A stretch of DNA of 64,000 nucleotides from Psococerastis gibbosa (taxonomy: Eukaryota; Arthropoda; Insecta; Psocodea; Psocidae), in the NCBI GenBank assembly GCA_963971405.1, contig OZ020489.1, positions 20,176,290 to 20,240,289 on the forward strand, written 5' to 3'. Position 1 is the stretch's first letter, and every line of letters starts with the position of its first letter. The position numbers were made by a program, and so were the translations under genes. This document shows positions 12,530-24,900 of this stretch, piece by piece. Under the pieces are notes generated by a model that had not been told where the DNA came from, searched no databases, and saw nothing but the letters and a program-made list of their open reading frames with translations.

Positions 12530-13412
12530 GCTTTCCAATTTATACGTAGTATAAGGAAAGCTTTGTGATGGTCGAAATTTTCGATTCCGAGATTTCAACG
12601 GATTTACACGTTTTGAGGTCCCAGGAACACAAAAAAAGTGGTTTTTACGAAATGTCTGTCTGTCGCTTTGTCTGTCGCTCTGTCTGTATGTCTGTCTGTT
12701 CATCGATTTCCGGGCAAACTACTCAGCCGATTTTGATGAAATTTTGCATATAGGTTCAAAATAATCCTACCTCGAGGCCATTTTATTTTTAGTTTGGGCT
12801 AACTCAATTTGGGCGGGTTTTATTCTAAAAAACGTCTAAAGAAATTATTTCTCAAAAACGGCTCCAGCGATTTCTTTTAAATTCACATATATTGTAGTCG
12901 TTATTAATGTTAACAAAAAGCGGGGGGGGGGGGGTCGCTTGCCCCTTGATAGTTTGCTTGTGGGGCTAAAAAAATAAAAATAACTCAATTTTAATGAAAA
13001 ATGACTAAAAAATATTTTTTCTGCGGAACCTTTCTATCGATGATTTCTACCTTGTATGTTTTAGGTGTTCAATAGGGTAACAAAAGACGGACAGGTTGCA
13101 TTCCCAAAAAAATATTTCCTTCTGTGCAAAAAATTATTTTTTGAGAAATTATGGAAAATTCACGCTCCAAAACATTACGTGCCATGTGTCATTGTTACTA
13201 CTGTTACAATGTATTGGTCTGTTCGTTCCAGAATATGCAATTAAGTTTTAAGGGGTTTTTAATTAATTGAGGTGGACCCCCCCCCCCCACTCGAGGGATC
13301 TGAAATTTAACCATAAGGAAATTATGTCCTATGAAATTACACATGTCTAGGCCCTATATCTACTAATTTATAAATTGGAAAGCATGTTCGAGTAAACTAG
13401 GACCGGTTCTTC
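12530..13412 (+). repeat. Dispersed repeat family, copy 3 (longest)
   Basis: This is the most complete copy. The left edge is near 'gctttccaatttata' (12530) and an inverted version of the same 15 bp lies at 13369-13383. Similarity with the other copies runs on to 'ggaccggttctt' (13412), so the 15-bp inverted pair is internal on that side. Inside are a GTCTGTC-rich stretch (12655-12700), a poly-G tract (about 12922-12933) and a poly-C tract (about 13276-13286). Nothing long is coded on either strand. Confidence 0.75.
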
Positions 13413-13716
13413 CTACAATACATACATGTTTTCATTGTCATATGAATGTTCCATATACACCCCCGATGAGCTGCCCAGCAAGTTTATCTCCATGGCGAGT
13501 TAACGGCATTTTAGCCACTTTCCAACCATCACTGTAGCTCAAACAGTTGTCTGATTGACCTCTAATTTTGCATTCAGGCTTTAAATACTGCACAGAACCC
13601 CAATTTAAAAATTCAGCACTCTAGCATGATTGGTTGCTGAAATCCAAACACCCCAAAACCACGCTTTTCGTGTGGACTCACTCACTCACTCAGTCACTCA
13701 CTTGCTGACACAAATT

Positions 13717-13863
13717 ATAGCCCACTTCCAGATGTGCTGGAGATGTGAAACTCTGGAATTAGTCTCTTCTTACCATCAAATCCCCACAATAAATCAAAAA
13801 ACCCGAAAAAGTTTTATGATAATTTAGCAATCACGTAATGAATTTTACGTACTTAGCTTACGG
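13717..13863 (+). repeat. Tandem duplication, copy 1
   Basis: About 147 bp repeat at 14005-14152 with roughly 90 percent identity by eye, 288 bp apart. Both copies end 'cttagcttacgg'. No coding content is seen. Confidence 0.75.
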
Positions 13864-13894
13864 CCGAGCATATCTATTGCACGCTCATCCCATC

Positions 13895-13900
13895 CACGTG
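13895..13900. promoter_or_regulatory. CACGTG E-box upstream of cwo
   Basis: This perfect palindromic E-box lies 1.75 kb upstream of the cwo ATG, between the two 147-bp tandem copies. In Drosophila cwo is a CLK/CYC E-box target and CWO itself binds E-boxes. Function here is inference from that family knowledge only. Confidence 0.35.
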
Positions 13901-14004
13901 TGCAGGACAACTGAATTTGGGATTGGGTTCATTCTTGCCATTTCCCATTTTTTCCACTTTATTCAGAAAATTGATTACGTAACTTAACGTAGTCACTTAA
14001 CGAA

Positions 14005-14152
14005 ATAGCCCACTTCCAGATGTACTGGAGATGTGAAACTCAGGAATTAGTCTCTTCTTACCATCACACCCCCAGAATAAAAAAAAAAAAAACGAAAACG
14101 TTGTATGGTAACTTAGCAATCACGTTATGAATTTTACGTACTTAGCTTACGG
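14005..14152 (+). repeat. Tandem duplication, copy 2
   Basis: Second copy of 13717-13863, distinguished by an expanded A run (about 14079-14092). Confidence 0.75.
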
Positions 14153-14561
14153 ATACAATGTAACAGCCGTAGGCATGACTTCACCAAGTTCGGGCCCGAG
14201 TCGTGGCTCGTGTTTAGTCGCATTGTTTTTCCAATTGGTATAGGTTTAACCCTGGAAGATCATGATGAAGGTGAATGCTGGTCAATTGGACAACAATAAA
14301 TTGTCAGTGTCGAGAGATCAGATCACAATTATTATTGTGTATGGTAATACTACTGAGCAATTACTTTTTATATTCAACTAATTTTTCTATTCCGTTGTGA
14401 AAAACAACACATTTGACCCCTTTATAAAATAAATCTATCTGTTATCCCAAATGGAATTAGCAAATAAGTGAATTTATAAATTATGTTTTGAATTTTTTTT
14501 TTCAATATTTAGAATTCGTGCCGAATATTGCTAAATAAGGAATAGGGTGAATTATTATTAT

Positions 14562-14750
14562 CAGTGGTGTCATTTTAGTATTTTTTCAGGGGAGGGGGCA
14601 TGCTGACAATTAGGTAGATTTCAAATTTTTTGTAGGTAGGTACTTCAGACTTACTTACCCATTGATAGGCAAGGTTCAGGGTCAATATCTCATTTTTCCC
14701 AATCGCAGGGGGGGGGGGGCAATGGCTTGGGACCCCAAATGACGCCACTG
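14562..14750. mobile_element. hAT-like MITE, no clear target duplication
   Basis: The ends form an imperfect inverted repeat (CAGTGGTGTCATTT against AAATGACGCCACTG), with a poly-G tract inside as in the other hAT-type MITEs. The flanking 8-mers (attattat and atgatggc) do not match, so the insertion signature is missing or eroded. Confidence 0.5.
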
Positions 14751-14752
14751 AT

Positions 14753-15650
14753 GATGGCTTTGTAAATAGCCTAATATGGTTTAAGCCGTGCTAGTCACGC
14801 TACATATACCTATAATATACATGATATAAAAAAAATGTAATCCATTATGCTGAATACCGCATAAACGTAGACATAGACGAGCATAATGCTAAATCTCTAT
14901 TTTTCAATGCTGGCTCATGCGTATACCTTTAAACCATAATTCTTTCCCCTTCACCTGTCTCTACTAAATCCTGCTCCTAACTGACCATTTTTTCCCATAA
15001 AGTTGGCCTTGTTTGCGTAATTTGTTTGTGTTTGCTAATCTATTGCTTCTCGTTAGAGACGTGAAAGGGCAGCTGACGGGTGTACATCTCTGTTGACAGT
15101 GGCTTATTCCGCCACCTTCTCTTAGTTGCGCCATGGGACCTGTTATTAGGTATGGTAGGCTCGTGCTGTGGAAACATATATTTGTATGAGATAATTGGAG
15201 GGGGGAGGGGAATTATACGGGTGTAAAACAGAAATGTAGATAAAAAAGGAAAATCCGGTATTTCGCTATTAATTACAAACTGGCAAGGGAGGGGGGAGGA
15301 AGTTCTGCAAGCCTTTAAGACTGATTTTGTACCATATAACGCGCTTAATAAGACGTCCCAAATTACATACGCAGGTACGTTGACTTACCTAGTGTAAATA
15401 CTGTGCGTACATTTCGAAGAATGTATTTTTTCGTTTGTACCCTTCTCATGGAGTGCGCCTATTATATCCAACCTGGTTATCAAAGCTACGCGACACATAG
15501 GCTATTTAGTATTGATAAGGCTCATAAATCATACATGTTCGACCTTGGTTACTTAAGGCCTTTTATCAGTCATGGTCCGACTTAGCGAAGGTGTACGTGA
15601 GCATTCCAATAACTATGTTTATTCCATAATTAGATCAGTTGAGCGTTGTG
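14753..15650. other. 5' flank of cwo
   Basis: This 0.9-kb stretch upstream of the inferred start codon should contain 5' UTR or promoter DNA, or an intron if untranslated exons lie further upstream. I see no convincing TATA box or initiator. The nearest CACGTG E-box upstream is at 13895-13900. Confidence 0.3.
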
Positions 15651-15752
15651 ATGGTGACGCATACTCTGGACATGCTGGAAAAACAAATGGCCTACCCCCT
15701 CGAAGACTTTCCTCAAACTGTGAGGACTAGGAAAAGGCCTATTAAGCCTGAG
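15651..15752 (+). CDS. cwo: cwo coding exon 1 (residues 1-34)
   Basis: The start is the first ATG in frame after an upstream stop (TAA, 15627-15629). The exon ends at GAG followed by the donor GTAACT. The basic stretch [10 protein letters not shown] leads straight into DPMSHR of exon 2, which is what makes me accept this small exon. An extra upstream exon with another start cannot be excluded. Confidence 0.75.
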
Positions 15753-15953
15753 GTAACTATATTTTTGTTTTCGCAATTTCAAGGAATGATTTAAATGTTT
15801 GTTATGAGGTTCATTTGTGTAGTCATTTTGTAGATGGCAGCACCAGTTGCTAAGATATCAAAGCGTTGATTTTTTCAAAAGCCTCAATAAAAATTTAAAA
15901 TTATTTTATTTATGTATTATTTTGAAGTGATATTTTTCTATAAATCATGGAAA

Positions 15954-15993
<40 letters not shown>

Positions 15994-18900
15994 TTATATG
16001 CAGCGCAATAAGGTCCAGACATAGTAAAAATATTATGAAAAATATTAAGGCCAAACCGGAGGGGGTCACGTGACTGGCCTGGAAATGACTTTGCAGGGGG
16101 TTCCTAATACACGTTTTAAACCGCAGGGGCATAGTAATAATCGATAGGAGGGAGTAGTATACGCGTAGACATGCTTACACTATCAACCAAACTAAAATTA
16201 CTATTACTATAGGTCTCAAATTTGTGCATGAAGCATTTAAAAACATACCTCTTAGAACATTTTTACGTGCCCCACATTGAAGAAAAACCTCCACCTTTTG
16301 TAATTAAACGCATATGCCTTGAAATATGAACACTTAATTTGACAGTAAAACGCCAGCAATTGGTAAAACTGCAATTATTTGAAATAATAAAAAGTGAAAT
16401 ACGGAACAGGTACGCGACGCGGGGCTTTGTTTATAAAATGGATATTCAACCATCCCGTGGCTAGAGACCGTTATCAATATGGCTGCTAGTGTAGCCTGCA
16501 CAAGATAAGTATGCAATGCGACGGGGAAATAGCCTGCACAAGCTAACTACTAAAGTACAGAGTTTTTGACCGCGTCCAGGTATCCGCTTTGCTATGCCGC
16601 AGTGTGTAACACTTCGATATTTTTTGCGTTGGTACTTATCTCTGACAGTTGGCTTATGGTTAACGGGTGCCTCGTAACTCACGTGAGGCATATTATGGCT
16701 CCCGCCGCTCCAGTTCTATTATATTTCTATGTATTCAACGTTCAAGGTCAAAAGTCTCCGGTTTGGCCTTAAAAGCATTAATTATATGCTAACATAGAAA
16801 TACATTAACTGGAGCGGCGGGAGCCATAATATGCCTTACGAGGCACCCGTTAGCCATAAGCCAACTATCAGAGATAAGTACCAACGCAAAAAATATCGAA
16901 GTCTTACACATTGCAGCATAGCAGAACGGATACCTGGACCCGGTCAAAAACTCTGTACTTAGCTTGTGCAGGCTACACTAGCAGCTATATTGATAACGAT
17001 CTCCAGCCACGGGATGCATGCTAAGAACTTAGTTTTCACATGCAAACGGCGGCCATTTTGAATAATATGGATATCTTATTGTCATCAGCGAACCTAGTGA
17101 CCATAACTGTCCCTACAGAACCTTATTCTCTCGCGTTTTGGTTGCAGTAAAGTAGACTAGTAAAGAATTTTGATTTATTTCTTGCATTTTTAATGTGTAA
17201 TAAAAGATGGGTTTTAAAAGGTCTTAAAAATTGTCTGGTAGGCTAGCTATCATTAGATTCAGTACCAATGCACAAATCCTGTCAAATTGCAATGATTCAA
17301 CCCTGTTAGTTTTGAGTTAAACATAAAAGTCTATTATCCCAAAGATATAAAATATAATAGAGGTAGCGCCAAATAATAAGCTAAGTATTGCCGAAAGTGG
17401 TGAAACATAAGAAGAAAATCTACCAACCTCGCGATGGGTTAAACAGCAAAAGAAGCGTTTCCTCGTTGTAGGGTTCCAACATGAAAAAAGGAAATTGTTG
17501 CAAATAAGAAACAAAGTCAACCAGCGCAGTGTGTTTCTGCACATTTAGCTCGCAATCTAAATAACAGGCTTTGACTGTATTAGGCTTATGGCGAGTACCA
17601 CCCGCTTACACGAGGTAAATACAGCGGAATCATTGGCTGACTGAGCTCCGGATGCCGATCAAGCCCACTTGCATTTTCCCCAGTGCGCCAATTGGCTATT
17701 TTCCTCAATTCCGCGATCTAATTGATATTAATGCAGCTCTGAGAGCACAATAGACATTTTTTTAAAAATAAACAAAATACTTGAAAATCACCTGCCTGTA
17801 CCATGTTGGGATTTTAAGAATTCCAATATTAATTGTGTAACTTAAGTCCTTTCTTTTAATTTCAGGATCCAATGTCTCATAGAATAATTGAAAAACGGCG
17901 GAGGGACCGGATGAACAACTGCCTGGCTGATTTGTCACGACTGATACCGGCAGACTACTTGAAGAAAGGCCGGGGACGGATAGAGAAAACAGAAATAATA
18001 GAAATGGCCATAAAACACATGAGACATCTGCAGACTATAATATCTACAACTCGTGTCTCAGGTAATTATAATTATATAAATCTACGGTAATGAGGTTCAT
18101 TTGTGTAGTCATTTTGTTGCTGAGATATCAAAGCGTTGATTTTTCCACATGCCTCAATAATATTTTAAAATTATTTTAAATTGATATTTTTCTATAAATC
18201 ATGGAGAATATATGTATATGCTATATCAAATTATATGCAGCGCAATAAGGTCCAGGCATAGTAAAAATATTATTAAAATTATTAAAAGAATTAATTAGAT
18301 GCTAAGAACTTAGTTTTCCCATAAAAATGGCGGCCATTTTGAATAACGTGGATATCTTATTGTCGTCAGCGCTTCAAGTGATCCAAACTGTCCTTACAGA
18401 GCCTTATTAATGAAATATTGTGCAATTAAAAGGCCCGGTACACACGGACGAGTCTGCAGTCGCGAATTGCCGACTTTTTTTTTCATTATAGCCATAAGAC
18501 TTTGTGAATGGTTGTTGCTAAACCACATAGTCTACTTCAGAAGATTTCTATAAGCTGGAGTGTCTAGGGAAAACCGTGCACTTTCGTGCGGTCGGCTTCA
18601 AGTCAGCTTCTAAAATCGGCAAGAAATCTTCTGCTGATTTAGCCCATTTGCTAAGGCGGCTATTCCACTTGTCAATATCCCGTCATTTATGCATCAATAA
18701 TAAGTCTCTACCATATTATAACTTAATTTATAATAGATAAGTTAAGTAGGCCTATCTACTTAATAGTCTCCTTAAAACAGACATTTCATCTATTTTTGAA
18801 GCACAAATGACGGATTATTGACAGGTGGAATAGCCGCCTAAAGAAAAAACGTCAAAAAATCTCGACTGCAGACTCGTCCGTGTGTACCGGGTCTAATAAA

Positions 18901-21900
18901 CACGACAATGAAATTTACCCTAGTCATTATGGATACTTGAATCCTTACCATTACCTCTTAAAATTAATAAAATAAATGAATAAATCCCAGTGCTCTTAAT
19001 TACATAATAATTTAAATACAGCAAAATGCATTTGGAATTCAATGTAACCTAGTGATTTTTAGTTGAACTCTGAACCATCATCTATCTATACCTACCATAA
19101 ATTTTCTGATCTCAGGCCCGGTACACACAGACGATTCGACACGTGCGTGTTGTGGGCATTTTTTTTCATTGTAGCAAATGGGTAGTTGGAAAACCACAGA
19201 ACATCAGTAGATTTTTGACGTTGACGCGTGTTCTGGATGAAGGGGAAAACCCGTGCACCGATGTGCGGTCGGCTTCACTCCAGATCAGAAATCTTCTGAA
19301 GTTGACTTAGTTTTCAAACTACCCATTTGCTACAATGAAAAAAAAAACGTCCGCAACTCGCGCAATCGTCCGTGTTTACTTGGGTTCACGTAGCGCACCC
19401 AGGGGCGGATTTGGTTTTGTGCGGATTTAGGCGCTGCTCTTGTCGCGGACATTAATAATTATGGTATGGGGGGGGGGGGGGGGTGTTCACTATTAAAACT
19501 ACAATTTTTTATTTTAAACAAATGTTTATGATAAGAATAAATACCGTATCTGATAATTATTTTAATTTTTTTTGTAACATAATATGCACAAAAGAATCTT
19601 TTATGTAGACCTACCCGCGCGCGGATATAGGCATTTGCCTCAGTTGCCTATTGGTAAATCCGCACCTGAGCGCACCAAAATATTGTTTACCGGTGTGTGG
19701 TTCTCAAACTCAGCTACTGGCTTTGGTGTATTATTCGTTATTTAAAGCGTTGTTTAGCCTAATATTTCCCAAACATAAACATGATAATACACTAATACCT
19801 GCTCATAAGTTACTCTCATTCGATATTATATGAACCAAAATCAATAGTTCATGCATTACGCCTTTTTTCCAACTATGTACCTATTTAACACCAGTGAATA
19901 ATACCATAAAACGTACTAAAGCCTTTTTTAGGATTCAGCAGAATTCTATTTAGCGCCGTATTTTTTATTGAATTAAAATTTTTAATGTATGCTACCATGT
20001 CGGGAAAATGGTAGTTTTATTAGTTCAATGGGGTAGTGTTTCAATGAAAACAAAAAATATTTATTCTTTTTTTTTTCTTGACAGGCAAAAGAGAAAAAAG
20101 CCCCACGAGGCAAACAGTCAACATGGACAACTACCGTCTCGGCTATTTTGAATGTCTGTCGGAGGCTATGCATTTTTTGGTGGAGATTCAAGGGTTCTTT
20201 TCAGGAGACGCGCTCTGCGTTCAAATGATGAACCATCTGCACAGACACTGTGATGGCATATTAAAAGGTTTGTAGCCTAATTTGTTTTTAATGAAACTCT
20301 GGACAACCATGTTCTTATTATTTTTAAACCTCTGTAGTTGGAGGCAATCGGGCCAGATTCCCTTTGGCGTTGAATTCAGTCTTTACAAATAGACGGAAGC
20401 GTACATAGTTCAGAGTGTCTATCATCTCGTCCCCTCCGTATACAGCAACCAGGCACTTATCACCGCTATACTAATAGGCTATAGGCTACTAAAAAAATCA
20501 GAGATACATCATGTTTTGCGAATTTTACTGACCTACATGCTGTTCCAATTACATGAATTTCCCACACCATATCACAGTATGGTTTAACTAGCTACTAGCG
20601 GGTAGACAGCTCCACTGCGCTTGGCTTCCAGTCACGTTAGAAATTTAAGCTTTTCCGCCTTACCCACTGACTTTGATTGTATTTTCCCTATTCTCTGTTT
20701 TAATTTGACTAGTCTCTCGAAATTGGGATGTTCCTTGCCTTGTTCAGTTTCAAAATGGCGAATTTCAATGTTTCAGCGGATACACTCAACTTCCCTCGCC
20801 AACGCAACAGTGGAACCAGTAGCAGTAATTGTTCGAGCAGCAACGGGACGGGTGGGTCGCCACCACTCGGCATGTCCAACAGCGTCTCTGACGATTACCC
20901 GGCGTGCGGTAGCGAGAGCGACGAGTCCCAATACTTACACCGAAACTATTCCTCGTCCAGTGGCGTTGAGTCCGTTGGCGTCAAGGAAGATCCCGAAGGT
21001 ACCTATTTACCACATATTGATTCTTATTGGGATACACTTAAGTCTATTTGAATGTATTATTTTGACAATGTACAGTAAATACAATAGGACGAAAACATTT
21101 TTTTTCAATCTTTAATTTTTTTTTCATAGAAATAATATATACAATACCTAAGGTACATTAGGGAAAATGTTTCAATTTTTTTTAAGCAACATAGGGTGAG
21201 AGCTAATTAATTAGCTTCTCGGTCTAGAGCTCTCATTTTGACAAAATTGCTCCAAAGAACCCTCTTAGTATATGTAAACTGTGGTAAAACACTGTAGATT
21301 TTGTATTGTAAACTATCGTTAATCCATAAGAATCAATGGTCTTATTTCTGGAATGCGTCGACTGCTTCTTACTTTTCTCACATATTGAAGAAAATGCTCC
21401 TAAAAATAAGAATCCTCTAAATTAGGTAAACTGTGGTAAAACATCGTTGATTTTGTCTTGTAAACTATCGTCACCCCATAAAAATCGATAAAATCTTATT
21501 TCTGGAATGCGTCGACTGCCTCTTCCTTTTAGAGAACTTTATATATACATATATATATATAGGTATAACTATATAGATTAACAATTTGTATAATTACAAA
21601 GACTTTCTCAGCGGAGTTACATGATGAATCAGCAGTAGAATCCGGGATGATAGGCCGTGGTTGATCTGAAAGCGTACTTCCAAACGTTTTGTCATCATCT
21701 GCGGTCGACATCTTCAGTGGCACCGCATTGACTTCCGAGATACAATCTTAGAAGTTTACGCAGTGCCCTGAAGGTTAACAATAGTTCATACAGACATGTA
21801 GACTAGTGGTACAGACTCCGACTTTCACCTGAAAGGTATTTGGTTCGAGTCCCACACTAGCTAAATGTTCTGGCCATGCTTCGGAGGGGATGTAGAGCAG

Positions 21901-24900
21901 GCGGTCCCGGGTCTTCCTAGTTGATTTTTATTATTTTAATTTTATTTTTTTATAGACACATTTTTGCATATTAGGTATCTAAGTTTATATATTTCAAGAA
22001 GTGTTCAAAGAGCGATTTCGCCCATATAGCCACTGTGGAACGAGAATTTAGTCAATTAGCCCTCACGCCATGTTGTTCCCCAGAAATTTGTAAAGATTCC
22101 CCTTAATTTGAAAATCATTTTTACTGCCATAGGCCCTATTTTATTTATATATATTTTAATTTTAGATCCCCCTTTGCACTCAAAGCTTGGACATGATTAG
22201 TAGTAGTTTAAATACACTCTTCCAAGCTTAGCATGGGAAAGCACTCACGACGTGCAACTTAACATGTCCATGGTAGGCAAATAAGCCAAATGTGGGGTAC
22301 TAGAGACTATATTGAGTTAATAGCCTATGTTATTGAGAAGTTTTGTGAGCCGAAACAATGGCATGAAGACACTGATTATTTCATCTTTTGCTATGTATTC
22401 AGTTATTTTAAAACTTCCATTGAAACAGCCTTGTTTAGTTGGGAAATGATGGCTGAAGAGTAAAAAGCTATGTCAATAAGGAAGATAGCCTCAAAGGAAA
22501 GCTATAGAGAAGACTTGAAATGTAGCTTACAAATGAAGATTATTATTAAATTATTATATTATATATATATATATATTATTATTTTGCGTTTTCGTTGTCT
22601 AGCATAAAATTTACCAATGCGTGGACAATGCGGATAAAAGTTTCGATTTAATTTTTGAAATTAATTTTAGATCTTTTCTTTTGGTCTACCTTTCTTTATT
22701 AAAATGGGCTTGTCACTTTTCGTTTACTAGATCTTGGACACAATCAAAATTGATTTATTTTTCATTTCTAATACATACTAACAAAATATTGTGAGTGTTA
22801 TAAGGCACCATTCGAATAAAGTGTAATAGTGAGTCTATTGTGTACTTGGCAGTTAATGTAAAACTGTGCTCGGTGACGTCCATGCTCTATGGGAGCCAGC
22901 AACTAGTGCTTTAGTGAGTCGCAAGTACATAGCATCTAGGTGCTTGCCACGAGTCTAGGTCCTAGACCTATTAGTAGACTTTATTAGACCTAAGCCGGAA
23001 AGTCAAGCACTTGCCATTTTCCGACATGATTGTTTCCGTCTTCTGGAATAAGTTGCTCTGAATTTCACCAATATTATTCACTATGGCTAATGCGGGACCG
23101 ATCCTCCAAATTATCATTATTTAAATATGATTATGACTTAATACCATCAGACCCTTGTTCGGAATTTCCAGTGGTCACACTGAGGCGCTTTAGAGCCCAT
23201 ATGCCACAAGCTCGAGTTATGACAATTGTGTGGGTGGCACTATCCTCTATTTCTAAACGCTAATTAGAAATTTGATGAATAGGTACTGTTTCTGTGGTGG
23301 AAGGTAACATCCACAGTAATTGTTGGTTTGGTACTGAGCAAAGTTGTGAACTAAAATCTGTTGAAAGCACTATTTTACTGTGGGTACCTACTTCCGCTTC
23401 CTTCAAATTAGTCATTTTGGCTTCTGCATGCGCCATGCTTGAGGTTCTGGGTTTAATACTGATAGCCTAGTCTACTCTATTCCTTAATTATGGAATTACG
23501 TGTACATGAAGATGTAGATTCAGATGGTGGCTATTAATATCCGCAACACAACCACGAATTACTTATTTTGAGCAGTTCATCAATATTTTCTTTCAGTCAA
23601 ATCCTATCCGTTCATAATTTTTAACATTAAATTGACCTAGGTTGAAGAGGCAACCTCCTTAGTGCATTGTATCCAAAATAGGGAGTCAACAAAAGTCTGG
23701 ACAATGTGGGAAAGAGAATAGCACAACTATTATGTATTCTTTTTGTAGAAACAATTTGTTTGATTTTGATCGGCATAGAACGGTATAGCTCGTGAGCTCG
23801 AGTCTCGCTCGCATTGTCCAGATTTTTCTTGATTCGTGTTAGTCGATAGTAGCCTATGGTGTGGTCTGGGATTTTAGAATTTACAACTTTACTTTAAGGA
23901 ATTGTGAACAAAACAATTGTTTCGGTTTTAGCTGACTTTTGCAGGTGCTCTTATCGTCTTTGTATGTGGTCATCGACGGTGAGAATATTTCGGGAGTACC
24001 TGATATAGCACCTCTTTGGGATAAATGTTCTCTCCTGTGGGCTGGTTTATGTCGATTGACTTTTCACCGGCTGACTTGGTCATCTATATTTCGTCCATGT
24101 ATTGGCTTGTAGGGTTGTGAATTATTTTACACCTATTTTACACTATACAGGATTAGAACCTAGATACAGAATTTTTAAAGTCAAATCTCGCAGAATATTG
24201 TTGTAGTACACAATAACCGTGAAATTAAAACTTGCCAGGTAAATTAAAGGGTTTGTGGCAGCCTATCGAAGCGTTAAAAAACCTCACTAATATTACTAAA
24301 ATAAAACCACATCGACAAATAAACTTGATGAATGAATTTCATTGGATAACATATAGTGGAAATGGAATGCACCATGCCAAAGTTGATTACGTTGGTCTTG
24401 AAACCTTTCATATTATTTCAAGTAGGTACCTATCACACTCGCGGGAACTGCAGCTTACCTTACACGTATGTCTTTATTAGGAAGGACTAAATAGGCCTGT
24501 TAAGCCGGTTGTGTGTACCGACGCGGCAGTAGCAGTTCATCCAAATTACTTTTAGGCAATGTGTCTGATGTATTACTACATTCCAGCTTCTGTTGCAGAG
24601 ATAGGAAATAACCTAATATACCAATATAAAAATGTGCGAATTGAGCGAGGCCCATAAATTATGAATTTTTAGATATATATCATTGGCTCTAGCACCCTCT
24701 AACACTTATTGTAATTAAATTAATACCCTGGATAATAATTCACAGCCCTATTTTCCATGTTATGGTATGTATTTTTAAACAAGTTATTTGTGAAATTCTC
24801 ATTAGGCCTACAGCAATGCAACCAGCAGCGATGGAGTTATTGTTCTTTATATTCCGTCAATGACCCATGATTCTTTTACCATTTTGCAAAGATAAATTTA

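Noticed and set aside
20748-20776. Earlier acceptor for cwo exon 4 (AG at 20746-20747)
   Set aside because: It leaves one base before the next codon, whereas exon 3 needs two, so the frame breaks.
20621-21115. 164-codon frame as a separate gene
   Set aside because: It overlaps cwo exon 4 in another frame and its text is a shadow of the Ser/Asn-rich exon; splice phase supports exon 4 instead.
21797-21870. Functional tRNA gene
   Set aside because: A and B boxes are present but the cloverleaf does not close and a SINE body follows; a second copy has the same body.
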